Positions 10,897 to 22,461 of a stretch of 64,000 nucleotides of DNA are shown here, piece after piece. Below the pieces are notes generated by a model. The model was given only the letters and a program-made list of their open reading frames with translations. It was not told the DNA's origin and did no database searches. The translations under genes and the position numbers were made by a program. Origin of the DNA: Warburgia ugandensis (lineage: Eukaryota; Streptophyta; Magnoliopsida; Canellales; Canellaceae); assembly GCA_035236585.1 (NCBI GenBank), contig CP141132.1, forward strand, positions 22,543,945 through 22,607,944, in the 5' to 3' direction. How positions within the stretch are numbered: the stretch's first letter is position 1; every line of letters starts with the position of its first letter.

Positions 10897-13132
10897 GGTC
10901 AAAAACCGTGAAAAATAGTCAATATCTGAAACATCAATAATTATACTTAGATATACTAACTTGATAAATCATCTAGACTTTTGGTGTGAAAATACTCCCT
11001 CATTAGGGCAGTATTGGCATCTCATTATGCCATGCATCATAATGCAAAATACTCAAGGACTACCATGCTGCAATTTGATCCGTACTAGTGTGCTCGAATA
11101 ACTGCCCTGTTCACCGCTGATACCATGGTAGAAAATATTATGTCATTACCTGTATGGGGAGACAGGACTTTCATAGTGGGGCCTTTCCATAATTGCCCCA
11201 CCCTACTTTTAGCCTCTCTTTGGGTAAGGTATCATAATATCATCAAATTTCAGGAAGCGGGTGGCCAAACCCTCATAACTTTCCTAGCATAACATCCTCA
11301 AGCTTATGCTTGTTTAAAACTAAACCACAAGCACGGCTTGTATCTAAAATACTTCTTGTACATCTCAGATGATCTATCTATTTATATTATCATCTTTGTA
11401 TTCAATATCCTCTTACTAAGGATATAATTTCATTTATAGATTTAGGGATCCTCATTTACAATGAATGATACCAATTCATATAAGTTTAGAATTTAATCAT
11501 TTATTATAAATGATCCCCATTTCCTTTAATTTGGTATTCATATACCAAATGTTATTAAGTGAAAGGATACTTATTTTATACAAATGATATCCATTATTAT
11601 TATGTTCTTATTTAAGTTTAGGGGTAATTATAAATGATACCCAAGTATTTATTATGTATTCCATCTAATGTCAATAGTTATTTCTACCTCATATACATGA
11701 ATTATGATTCAAATGCAACTAATGTGGTATTCTTCAAGTTCCACCTACCTTCATGTAGTGATTCATCCATTCAAATCTTTCATGATTGACATATGTAATC
11801 TATAAATACATACGTACTGTCATTATCTAAACAACTTCGATAATCTCATATTTATATTCCTTATCTAATCTTGTCTTTTGATATAAAGGATCTAGATATT
11901 TCTTGTGTTCCTATCATCCATACAATCTATCTTCCTCAGATAGTATTTATCCTATTGATTAATAGATCTAACAGCTAGAATGATCTTCTAATCTTTCAGA
12001 TCTAAGTATTTTCTAAGTCTTTGTGTATCCATCTCTTTGAACTTGATCTTTCATAGATCCTTTGATCAACAATTTATACTTGTAGATAAAGATCAAGGGC
12101 CTAGATCTTCTATCATCTAGTTCTTCTTTGAACTAAGTTCAGTTGTTTGAACATCCCTAAGGAGGATGATCCTCGTTCTTTTCCTTGAATCATATTTGAT
12201 TAAAGGTTTGAATTATCTAATCTAATGATCTAGATTTGATCTACAACATACTAATAAGCATACATACTAAATACAATTTAATGTTATGATTCTTATTGTT
12301 CTTGATCATTCAAGATCTCCTTATCGATCTTATTTGATCTTGATTATCTTACTTACCATTTTTATTAAGATTAGATATTTTACTAAACTTTTATGATCTT
12401 ATTATTATTATTCAACCAGTTAATGTTTTATTGGTTGAAGATAGCTTATTTCATCCTAAGTCCAAACTGCTGCTCCTTATGTTAGAATTGACCAATGCTT
12501 ACTAGTTAAAGTTTGCTCAAAGAGTGATTAGTGCAACCCTCACGTAAGGAGGCGTTTAGACCTCAACTTACGTCAATGGGAGGCGAGGGAAAAGCACTTA
12601 GCTCTTGTATACCCCTTGTGACCACAATGTTCAGCGTCTACTGGGGTGACATTAGCTCAACCTTTAACAAGGTTCTTATGAGCATTTTAACCCTAAGTAC
12701 TCTTTCTAATTGATTTTAATTAAATCTATGAACATTTAAAATGTCATTCATGGTGTTTATTTGTGACGACCTGGGTTTTCTCATGCATTTTTAAATGCAA
12801 GATCTAAATTCCTAAGGCGGGATGCATCCCTATTTGAAAGCCATTTTATAAAAACCATGCAATGCAGCAGAAAATCTTTTGTTTTAAACTCATTTTGAAA
12901 ACCTCGAGTGTCATTTGCTTTCACAACAATCAAAGTAGTTTTTGAAAAACTTTAGAAATCATAAATGTTTTTCCCCAGGTCTATCCAATCACAGCACACA
13001 ACCCAAATGTAAATAAATACAAATACATGTCCAAAGGGTAGAGAGTTTACTTACATGTATAATTGTCTTCTGTTTGATTCACTTGCTCATAGCACTAATA
13101 TCTCCTGAAGCGTCTTCTATTTGTGAGTGGAA

Positions 13133-13178
13133 CTATCCTAAAAAATGTTAAGGATAGGGTGAGTATATATTATACTCA
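13133..13178 (-). repeat. Twin hairpins in LTR B
   Basis: CTATCCT (13133-13139) pairs with AGGATAG (13151-13157). Immediately next, TGAGTATA pairs with TATACTCA across 13160-13178. The same pair of hairpins is in F (23109-23154), and G keeps the second one (22443-22461). Confidence 0.88.
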
Positions 13179-14339
13179 GTAGGAGTCTATCACTATTAGT
13201 TTTGCAATGCATGCTATGTTTAAAATCATGTGCTCTTTAAAAACATGTGCATGTTCGAACAATCATGTTCAATATCGATATTAAAAACCACTGTCAAATC
13301 GGAATACTGACGACTTAAGGAAATAGCATAATCCAAGTCGAAAGTATATATCATAAACATAATGATATGCATAAGATGCTCAACTAAATCCAACTCATGG
13401 ATATCTGGTTGGTCAACCAACCTCATGTCATGCCATATGCAATGCAAATAAATCCTCAAACCATAGGGTCCAAACTATGCCCACGACCTCGCTGCCATGT
13501 GGTCCCTGGGTACCTGAGGACACAAGGTCATATGCCTCCACGGGACATATGACACTTCGACCTAGTGCCGTGACACCAGTGGTAGCCCCCTGTACCACAT
13601 GCAGTCGAAGCAGGGACATTGCCCTTTTTGGGCGTGGTACCCATCCACCTAATAATGGTAAAGGTTGGAGGCCAACCCAAACCTCTTGGCATAGCGCCCA
13701 CAAGCTTATCAACTCAAATCATATCAGATCAAACAAGCGAAAACCTCTTTTTCAAAACTTGTCCTTTTTGGGTCCCTCGCAACTGCTTGGCCCTCACAAC
13801 TACCTACTTAGCATCTTTTGGTAACCCTCAACACATGCAATCTTTCAAAAACACAATGCTCACAAATCATGCAATATATGCATTTGTTTGCAAAACATAT
13901 CTATGAATAATGTATATGCAATTATTTGCAAAACATATCTATGCCAAAACATATCTATGCATAAAGCATTTATCATATGTATGTTGAATTAAGTCATGCT
14001 AAACAAGTTATATAACTTATACTTAAAACATGCATAAAACAATCATGGCTCTTTTAAAAAAGTCTAGTAGCAATAGAGCACCTACCTCAAACTCTCCTGG
14101 AGTCGCGTCCTTTATCACTCAACCCGTCCCTGGGTCTCATTTATAAACTCCTGGGCATGAATGGATACAAGGAGTCCTTATTAATTTCAATCTATTTAGG
14201 CATTAGACTGCTAGATCTGCCTATTGGGTCTATGGTCCTTGCCTAATTCATTTGTCAGGCTAGATCCTATGGTATGGATCTACTTTCCAATAGTTAGACT
14301 TTGTAATTTATCCCCTAATCCTAACTTTAAAGTCTCATT

Positions 14340-15010
14340 AGGTCCCCGTGCCCCAGTTCCCAGGACACCCGTGTATCCTGGTTGAACCGCAATCGCCTTA
14401 TGTGCGTGCACGCCCAAAGGCCGTGCCAGGGACCACGTTTTGCTCGTGCACATGCAAGCTCAAGCGACGCGCATCCTGAATGGCATTGCATGGATGCACC
14501 TTTGGTGTAACATGGCGCATCTCAGCTCCCAAGGCACCTCGTGCATCCTGGTAGAGCCAGGACCCGTGCCCTATGTCACGCGCGCACCCGAAGGCCGCAC
14601 CTGGGACAGTGTATGCACTGTTGTACACCTGGAACCCGTCCCAGGGGCCCAGTCCCAGGTGCTCATGCAACATGGCGTCCTTGGGACGCCTGGTTCATGC
14701 AGGGCCAGCCCAAGCCAGCTTGGAGCATTTTTTGGCCAGGAACCCTGTCGGAAACGGCTGGGAAACGCTAGATCCAGCATGGATCTAGCCTGAAAGGTGG
14801 ACAAACCAAAGAAGGGAGGTAAGGACGTCTTACCTGGGCTACCTGGGGAGTGCCCATTATCAGTGATAGAGCCCCTACTTCCGTCTGAAACTTCCTGCTC
14901 GCCGGAAAACTCGAAGAAAGGGGAAAATCGTGCAAGGCTGGAACAAGAGAAGAAAGGGGCATGGGGAGACGGGAACGGCATGGCCGGTCTGACTTTGGCC
15001 TGGCCGTTGC
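14340..15010 (-). other. GC-rich block of LTR B (transcribed leader side)
   Basis: This stretch is far richer in C, G and CpG than the rest of the window and lies just downstream of the minus-strand TATA box. The F copy (24250-24930) is clearly homologous. Several ORFs of 60-136 codons overlap on both strands here, but the predicted peptides are not kept in frame between B and F. I infer an untranslated leader or a CpG-rich regulatory block rather than a gene. Confidence 0.6.
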
Positions 15011-15110
15011 CAAAAAATGTAGAGGAGACAGGTTTCTGATTTTTCCGGAAACCCCAGTCTCAAACGGCTAGAAAAACGCCGGAAAACTTGTGTTTTTGGA
15101 GAGGGGAGAT

Positions 15111-15125
15111 GGGGTTTTTATAGCC
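15111..15125 (-). promoter_or_regulatory. TATA box of LTR B
   Basis: The minus strand reads GGCTATAAAAACCCC. The matching position in F (24960-24975) reads CCCCTATAAATACCC, so this element is conserved between copies. Confidence 0.6.
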
Positions 15126-16254
15126 GTACTTATGGCGGTGCTACCAATGGCGGTGCCGTCCTTGGTGGTGGCAGAATCCTCTAGAAAAATCGAGATCGAG
15201 GGTTTCTGGAGGGGTCTAGAGGTTGAAGATGACAAGGGGTGCCGTTATTAAAATGGCCCCCTGCGTTTTTCGTCCTTTTTCGTTTTTCTGTTTAATTTAC
15301 AGAAATACCCCTATCTTTAAACGACTGTAACTTCTTCATACGAACTCCATTTTGGGTGATTTTTGAGGCCTTGGATTCCAATTTTTGAGTAGAATCTAAT
15401 GGTAGCAAGTTTCCTCACAAATTCCTTCATTTTCTATTTTAAATAAAATCAAACATTCAACACAGTCCATTTCCCATAGAACGCCCAATTTTTGTTAAAA
15501 ATAGCATAAATTGCTCGGGCATTACATTATTATTCTCCTAATTTGGGTGAAGGATTTGATAATCCTTATATTATCCTACTAACTATAGCCCTAGACTATG
15601 CTTATGTTCATGTCCCTTGTTTATTGTAAATGTCCATTAGTATCTATATTTTATTAATTGCATTTTTCATGTAATTTACATAATATGAACAATAAAGCAT
15701 AAATAAATAAATCTAATAATTAAATCTGCTAAGCAATAAAAGACATTTACAATAGCATTTATAATTCAAATAAACACATTTAATATATGATCATGATCCA
15801 ATGATCATCTTTCATTTCTAAACATTTTTCATCCTATTTAGGGTTTAGATCTTGATCTTTTATTTTTATTAGATCTCCTCATTTTCTCAAAGTGATCTCA
15901 TCACTAGATCATTGATATCATCATATCACATGATCTGATCCTTCTTGATCTAACCAATCAAGAAGATCTTAAGCCATTTAAGCTAATTTAAGGGCATAGA
16001 TCTTAATTTATCTCAAATTATCATCATCAATCCATTCATTTCCTATGATCTTATCATAAGATCATCATCCTCAATTATTCATAGTCTCTAATCATCCTTG
16101 ATCAATCTAATCTCATGCATTTTTATTAATTTTACTACTTTTGATGGTCAAGATCTTATGATCTGTCAAATAAATTACATTCAACCCATTTATTCAAGTT
16201 ATTAAATCATTAGATAATCATCCAAAATGAATTTAATGGTCTGATCATCCCAGA

Positions 16255-17050
16255 TCTTGTAGATCAAGGATGTTAGTACCATTATCTCCCTAAAAATAGA
16301 AAGTTTCATGAATTAAACTTATGATTTTATTGGTTCAGTAAGTTCTCCACACGAAAAGGAATCCAACCCAACTTTCTGATCTCAATTTGTAGTAAAATTA
16401 AGAGCAAAATTTGAATTTTAAGATTTCAGCTAGTTTTAATGGTTGATATTGATCTTTACTACTTTTATTCAATTACTCAATCTAGGGATCCATAATTTTT
16501 ACAGTGATCATGGTTATTAGGGTTTTGGTACCTCTTGAACCCATCCATTGGTTCAAATCTCTATTTTGAGATCATCTTGATCATGATCCAAGGTTGTTAT
16601 TATGGATTTTAGCAAATAGTATACATAAATACATTTAAAAATATAATTATCATGCTTCCATAAGATTCTACATAACATAAGGAATTCATCAGTGCTTTCA
16701 AATTTAAATTTGGACTCAAAATAAGATCTAAATCAAAATTTTAAGATTTTATATTTTTTAAGGGTCCAGATTGATCCAATCTTTAACAACCCAAATCTTT
16801 GTTCCTAGGGTTTTTGTGTGTCTTGGATCCATCCATTAGATTAGATTTATATTTTAAGATCATCTTAGTTATGATCTAAGATTGTTATAACGTATTTTAG
16901 CAATTATCTCGCATAAATACAATTAGAAACATAAATCTCATGATTCCAATAGATTTTACATAGCACAAGGAATGCATCAGTGTTTTCAGATTTAAAATCA
17001 GAGCTTAAATGAGCTCTTAATTGAAGAAATAAGCTCTTAGTTCAAAAATT
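16255..17050 (-). repeat. About 290-bp unit repeated three times in LTR C2
   Basis: Units starting near 16517 ('ttagggttttggtac') and 16805 ('ctagggtttttgtgt') align over about 250 bp, sharing 'atccattgg/ag', 'agatcatctt', 'cataaatac', 'agattcta/tttac' and 'catcagtg'. A more diverged third unit precedes them (16255-16440). C1 has only one unit (about 8140-8310). Confidence 0.7.
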
Positions 17051-18151
17051 GGATGGCTCAGATCTAATCTAGGCATAGCGGCTGTGGAGACAACCAATGG
17101 CCCACGTCTTCGTCACGGAGATGCAAGTGACGTTGTTCTCGCACCACCTGCCAGCTCGCATGCGAGCGCACGCACGGGGGCATGCCCACGGGGAGCGTCC
17201 TTGCTTGCCATCTGCTCTAGCATTCAACGATCCGATCTGTTAAGATCAGTTGAGATGATCTGATCTGGATCGTCAGATCAACCTTTTTCCAGATCTCCCA
17301 ATTTTGAAGACATCAAGGGTTGAGATTTCTTACCCTAAAGTTTTTGGGCCCTAGGAACTCATCCAATGGCTCATAATTTGTATCTGAGTTGAAAAATGAG
17401 GAGATCTCAACCCTCCATGTTGGATCCATCGTTTCTAATGGATCAACGATTGGGGAAGATCTGTTGAGGTTGGAAAACATAAAGTAAATGCTAGAATGAA
17501 AGGAGAAGAGGGAAATGCCACCTACCTAGGCCGGTCGGGTGAAGGAATTTCACTAGAGAAGGGAATAATTTCTTCAAGAAACCTTAGCTTCGTTGGAAAA
17601 TATACATGCGTTTAATTATTCAGTTTCCATTTCTAGAAATGGAGAAATAACATAAGGCTTCTATAGATACCCTCTCTCTGAAGAGATCCATCAGCTCAAG
17701 ATGTGATTTTTTCAATTAGATTTGTTGGAATAACTGAAGAACATGCTAGAGATGGTAACCAGTACCAGAGTTTGACATTCATTTTGATTTTTCTGATGAT
17801 CCCACTAGTGGATCATCATTAAACCTTAGGGCTTTTGTAGCCCTATACAAATTGATTTGACGGTGAAGATTTGGAACAAAGGTCTGTTATTCAATGGCTA
17901 ATAGGGTTTAGGGTTTCCCTGGCAGAAACCCTAGTTCATTGGGGACGACACATCAATTGGCTTGCCTGGTGTCTCCAATGAGCCTGGAGTGCCAGGTGCG
18001 TCTGCAAACGCTCGTATAGAGAAAAAAAAAACAAGAGGAGAAAGAAGAGAGAAATGGCGAAGATGGAGGAGGAGTTTGGAGACGGGATTTTAGGGGATTC
18101 TAGGGCACCTCATGGGAGATTTTTTGGAAAATTTTTGGGAAATTTTATGGG

Positions 18152-18163
18152 CTATTTATAAAG
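18152..18163 (-). promoter_or_regulatory. TATA box of LTR C2
   Basis: The minus strand reads CTTTATAAATAG at the same relative place as the C1 box. A purine-rich leader-like stretch follows at 18020-18080. Confidence 0.55.
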
Positions 18164-18704
18164 ATTTTTGAATTTTCCATGATTACATGTCATAATTATC
18201 TTTCATTTATTTTTATTATTAAATTGTCATTGGATTCCCACTACCACCTTCTACTCCACTAGGAGTTGGTAGTGGTTTGACTCATGATGGTGGTCATAGT
18301 TGTGAAAAGACCATTTTGCCCTTTTTATTTTCAAAAATGGAGAAAATGGGGTTTATTCCTATGAACTCGGAATTGAATGTACTTAGTTTGATTCAATCAA
18401 TTTTCCAAGTACATTACAAATTTTGATGTCTTAGGTCTCGGTTATGAGTAAAATTACTATTTTACCCTTTTATTCATAAAAATAGAGAAAAATAAAGATT
18501 TTTCATTTGGACTCAGAATTTGACGTACTTACAGTCATTCTGATTAGTTTTTTGAGTACATTACAAATATTCAAGTTTTAAGTCTTGATTTTATTTTTAT
18601 AAAAATGAATTTTCCTAGAACTCAAAGTTCCAGTTCCACTTTAAAATTTTTAACTTTTAATTTTTAATAATTCAATTATATTCATAAAAATTGGGGTTAT
18701 TACA

Positions 18705-19100
18705 GCTGGCATGCCTAAAATAAGTCATATAAATAGTATATGTATAGGAGTATATATCTCTATACATTATACATAGTTTTTGAAGGAAAAAATCATGACA
18801 TGTAAAACAAAGATCCATGAAGAAAACTGGTGATCTCAAATCATCAACAATATCTAGAAGAATATAATAAGCCTATCAACCTAATGTGCTCGAAACAACT
18901 GAAGCTAAACCAAGGCACATGGCCCTCAGTCTGCAATACAAAATCCATGCCCACATCATCATGGAAAATCACTCCATAATATCGTGGCATATAGTCCTAC
19001 CACTAAGGACGATACTCTGGCATACAGTCCTACCACAAGGGACAAGGTTGGTACTCTTGAGAAATGACCAACATGCCTAGCATGCTAATATCATATAGAC
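18705..19100 (-). mobile_element. 5' LTR of element H, second piece
   Basis: This is sequence between the right edge of C2 and the left edge of E1. It must be the continuation of the LTR that begins at 9731. It contains a local repeat of 'catagtcctaccac...gg(a)c' words (18990-19040). No gene. Confidence 0.7.
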
Positions 19101-19400
19101 TGATAAGTGTCTAATTTTGTACTAAAATCACCCAATTAGTTACTCATGTGTCATAACTTATAGGGGTAACTTATGGTTTTTGGCCAAAAAATATAACACA
19201 TTCATTTCTAGCCTAATGACTCAAAATTTTGATATTTTGTAAGTTTAGAGGCTAATCCTAGGTAAGTATTTGAATAATCACGTTTTACTAGGATTTAATT
19301 ACAACTTTTTACTTTTGTAGAAAGCGAGATGGTGATCCAATTGATGAGATCGATCAATAGGAAAATTGAAGATCAAGATCGAAAGATCAAGTCAAGGCCC

Positions 19401-19571
19401 AAATGTCATCAATCAAATATAAGACCAAGGATCAAGATTACCTTAAGACATACAAAGACAGAATGGGAAAAGTCAAAGGTGACTAAATGTCATCAATCCA
19501 ACATGAGACCAAGGATCAAGATTACCTTAAGGTACACAAAAGATGGAATGCAAGAAGTTAAAGATGACTAA
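19401..19571 (+). repeat. 84-bp tandem duplication in LTR E1
   Basis: Units begin at 19401 and 19485 with 'aaatgtcatcaatc' and share 'aagaccaaggatcaagatta'-type sequence over almost their whole length. The duplication creates a chance 80-codon ORF. E4 has one unit at the same place (about 35960). Confidence 0.88.
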
Positions 19572-20109
19572 AGTGGGCCCATGCACAAGCCATTTACAAG
19601 TCGCAAAGAAGGTAACAAGCTAAGGAGCCTAGCCAATTAGAAAATCTTATGGATTAAGCCACCAAGCCAAGCCAAAAGATCCCCTGAAGCCAGCAATGAA
19701 GCCAATCCAAATGAGCTCTCAAAGCAAGCCATCAAGCCACATGAGCTAAGCTACATGAAAGGTTATGATTGGAAGAAAATCCAAATAAATGTCCATGAGA
19801 TTCTAAGTGTTATTTTAAAGATAATTGAGGCAAAATCCACTTGGGTAAGGTTGCATGTGGACCAATAGGAAAAACCCGCATCATTTTTCTTATTTTTTCT
19901 TATTTTTCTCATTTTTTCCTCACTTTTCACCACATCATACAAAACCACTATGAATTTTGTACTTTCCCACCAAGGAGTCCCACGTTTCTAAAACTCTCCC
20001 ATCTTCCTAAATTACCATTTCAGCTAGTCAACCTATACTAGAGATCCACCTAACCTATCCAACCAATCCCCACCTTCTTAGGAAACGACCTAGCCACTCA
20101 CTTCTTTCC

Positions 20110-20110
<1 letters not shown>

Positions 20111-20188
<78 letters not shown>
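20111..20188. repeat. (CT)n microsatellite, insertion site of LTR F
   Basis: A run of about 38 CT units lies in the pyrimidine-rich part of LTR E1. LTR F sits exactly at its edge, and the CT run resumes after F at 25347. Confidence 0.95.
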
Positions 20189-20192
<4 letters not shown>

Positions 20193-20683
20193 ATGACCCG
20201 GGTTTTTCCATGTATTTTTAAATGCAATATCTAATTCCTAAGGCGGGATGCATCTCTATTTGTAATGACTCCAATTTTGTAATATTGAAATTCCAAGTTT
20301 AGCAATGAAAAGTTCAGTTTTAAAGAAAAGGGCATTTTGGTCATTTCACTAGTTGCCTTGACTAAACCCAATAATTTGGTCCTAAAAGTGATTCCATTAG
20401 GTGCATCTCGGAAAAATAAATCCAAAAAGACCAAAATCACCCAAAACAGAGTTAAAATTAGCAAGATATGGCCCTTTGAAGTTCAGGGGCAAAATTGTAA
20501 ATTTCACAAAAAACGACTTAACCTGAAAAACACAGGTGCCCGTTTTGATACGGGCACCCCATCATCTTTAACCTCCTAGAGGTTTCTGGAATGGCAGTGT
20601 TTCAAGAAGAAACCACCGCCATTCTGGAGGTTTCTCCACCGCCATTCAAAGGCGGTTAGAACCCTTCCAGAACCCTCTTTAAA

Positions 20684-20701
20684 AGCTCTATAAATAGAGC
20701 T
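20684..20701 (+). promoter_or_regulatory. TATA box inside a perfect palindrome (LTR G)
   Basis: AGCTCTATAAATAGAGCT has perfect 7-bp arms (AGCTCTA/TAGAGCT) around TAAA, so the TATA box CTATAAATA is centred in a palindrome. A GC-rich transcribed-side stretch follows 180 bp later, as in B and F. Confidence 0.75.
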
Positions 20702-20959
20702 CTTGGGTGCCTCTAATGGCAGCCCAAAACCTTGGAGAAAACCCATCGCGGAGCAGTGACCAAGAGGGGAAAACGTGAAGAGAAAATCACCCATGAAGCA
20801 GGTATGCTCAAAAACTCCCCAAACCCATCTCACCCATAGTCTTAGGCTCAATTCCCCTAAGTTTTTGCATGAAAAACCATGCAAAACGGAGCCTGGGAGA
20901 GCCACCAAGGACCCTGGTCTCTAATGGCCCGGACGATCCAATAGGAACATCCCACGTCG

Positions 20960-21110
20960 ACGCAGGTCGATGCCTGTTTGCAGACGCACCCGCTGAGGCG
21001 CGCGCCGCAGACGCGCAGCTCGCTAGCGCACGTCAATTTTTTTTGCTTAATTAAAGAAGCAGGGCGCACGTCGCAGATGCGCAGCGCCCTAGCATTCCGT
21101 TTTTTTTTTT
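20960..21110 (+). other. GC-rich leader block of LTR G with GCAGACGC-type words
   Basis: The words GCAGACGCACC, CGCAGACGCGCAG and CGCAGATGCGCAG recur within about 130 bp. A near-identical word (GTTTGCAGACGCAC) is present on the minus strand of C2 at 17997-18010. No open frame here is shared with related copies. Confidence 0.6.
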
Positions 21111-22442
21111 TGTTTTAAGACCCTATGTACATACAATACTAAAACGCTTATAACTTGAGATCTAGAGCTCCGATTGAGGCGCCGCAAAAGGCGTTGTGTC
21201 CATATCGACGACGCGGACACATCCAAATCATAAAATCCCTGATCAAGGACCAATCAAAGTAGGGCATGACCCTTAGAATAGGGTGGTGGCGCGTGACCAC
21301 TAGAACTTTGGAAAACTGAGAATACCAAGGCCCAATTAGGACCTTAGGACACCCATAGGAATAGGGATGGACCCCTAATGCCTAAGTAATAAGACCCAAC
21401 TGCTCTAAACCCATCAAAGATAGGTTAAACTAACCTTGAGTCCCCAAACCATGTTCAGGAACGTACGAGGACAAAGGGGTTAAAGCGACCTAGTCAGGTA
21501 GGTGCTCTATCACTATTAGATTCTTTTAAAAGAACTATTGTTATTTGAGAACATATGTTTTAGATATATGACTTGATTTGCATGTGATTTTCATGAATTA
21601 ATTCAGCATGCATGTTAAATGCTTTGTACATAGCCATGTTTTGAAATGACTGCATATACATTATGCACATATATGTGTTGCAAACAAGTGCATGCATTGC
21701 ATGATTTAAGTACTTGCAAAGATTGCATGTCCTTGAGGGTTGCCAAAAGACGTTGGAGTGCCGAGGGCCAGGCAGTTGTGAGGGACCCAAAAGAGGACAA
21801 GTTTTAACAAAAGGTTTTGACTTATCTTATGTGATTTGGGCAAGTAAGCCCGTGGGTGCTATGTCGAGGGGTCTGGGTTGGCCACCCGGCCTCTACCACT
21901 AATAGGTGGATGGGTACCACGCCCATAAAGAGGCAAGTCCCTACGTCGACTGCATGTGGTACAGGGGGCTACTACTGGTGTCACAGCACTGGGTCGACAT
22001 GTCATAGGCCCCGTGGAGGCTATGACCAAGTGTCCTCAGGTACCCGGGGACCACATGGCGAGGAGGTCGTGGGCATAGTGGACCCTATGGTTTGATGAGT
22101 TATGTGCATTTCATATAGCATGATATGAGGTTGGTCGACCATACCATACTAGAGGTCCATGAGTTGGACTCCATGAAGCATCTATTGCATATCATGATGT
22201 CATCATATATATATATATATGATACTTTCAGTTTTGGATTATGTGATCTTTTAAGTTATGAGAATTTCAGTTGATTATGGATTCTTATACTGATATTGAA
22301 CTCGAGTATTCAAACATACGCATATTTTGAATTTTAGTTGATTATGGATTACTCGAGTATTCAAACATACGCATGTTTTGAATGAGCATATGATTTTGAA
22401 ACATCTCATGCATTTATAAAACTAGTAGTGATAGGCTCCTAC

Positions 22443-22461
22443 TGAGTATATTATATACTCA
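22443..22461 (+). repeat. Hairpin in LTR G
   Basis: TGAGTATATTATATACTCA has perfect 9-bp arms around a single T. It lies 351 bp from the LTR 3' end and is preceded by 'gtgataggctcctac', as in B and F read on the minus strand. Confidence 0.92.

Larger units (their letters stand above)
12762..15526 (-). mobile_element. Solo LTR B nested in C2, TTATT target duplication
   Basis: The minus strand starts TGTAATGCCCGAGCAATTT and ends GAAAACCCAGGTCGTCACA. Flanks are exact TTATT (12757-12761, 15527-15531). The related uninterrupted sequence in C1 (7370-7390, 'ggatttattattctcc') is an empty-site paralogue that confirms the insertion point. The LTR is 2765 bp. It has twin hairpins at 13133-13178, a conserved GC-richer block at 13440-13700, a CpG-richer block at 14340-15010 and a TATA box at 15111-15125. 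ORFs in these blocks exist on both strands and are not kept in F or G, so I treat it as non-coding. Confidence 0.92.
10246..18704 (-). mobile_element. Solo LTR C2, interrupted by LTR B
   Basis: The minus strand starts TGTAATAACCCCAATTTTT and ends AAAAACCCAAGTCGCTACA. The flanks are GCTAG (10241-10245) and GCTGG (18705-18709), a 5-bp target duplication with one later change. It is homologous to C1 along its length: same hairpin, same 'gataccatggtagaaaat' and 'gggtggccaaaccctcataact' blocks, same GATC-rich tract. Without B and one TTATT it is about 5.7 kb, longer than C1 partly because a unit of about 290 bp near 16255-17050 is repeated three times. TATA box at 18152-18163. No gene is inside; short ORFs are chance. 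Confidence 0.85.

Noticed and set aside
13428-13824. Overlapping ORFs of 94-115 codons on both strands in LTR B
   Set aside because: They lie in a GC-richer LTR block. F and G carry the same DNA with frameshifts and different reading frames, and no motif is visible, so they are chance ORFs.
14398-15063. Cluster of ORFs of 62-136 codons on both strands
   Set aside because: The region is the GC-rich leader of LTR B. The homologous block in F does not preserve any of the frames; few stops occur simply because GC content is high.
19329-19571. 80-codon ORF with internally repeated peptide
   Set aside because: It is produced by an 84-bp tandem duplication (a multiple of three) inside LTR E1.
20576-21069. 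ORFs of 61-110 codons in LTR G
   Set aside because: They span the TATA box and leader of an LTR and overlap on both strands, with no homologous protein recognised.
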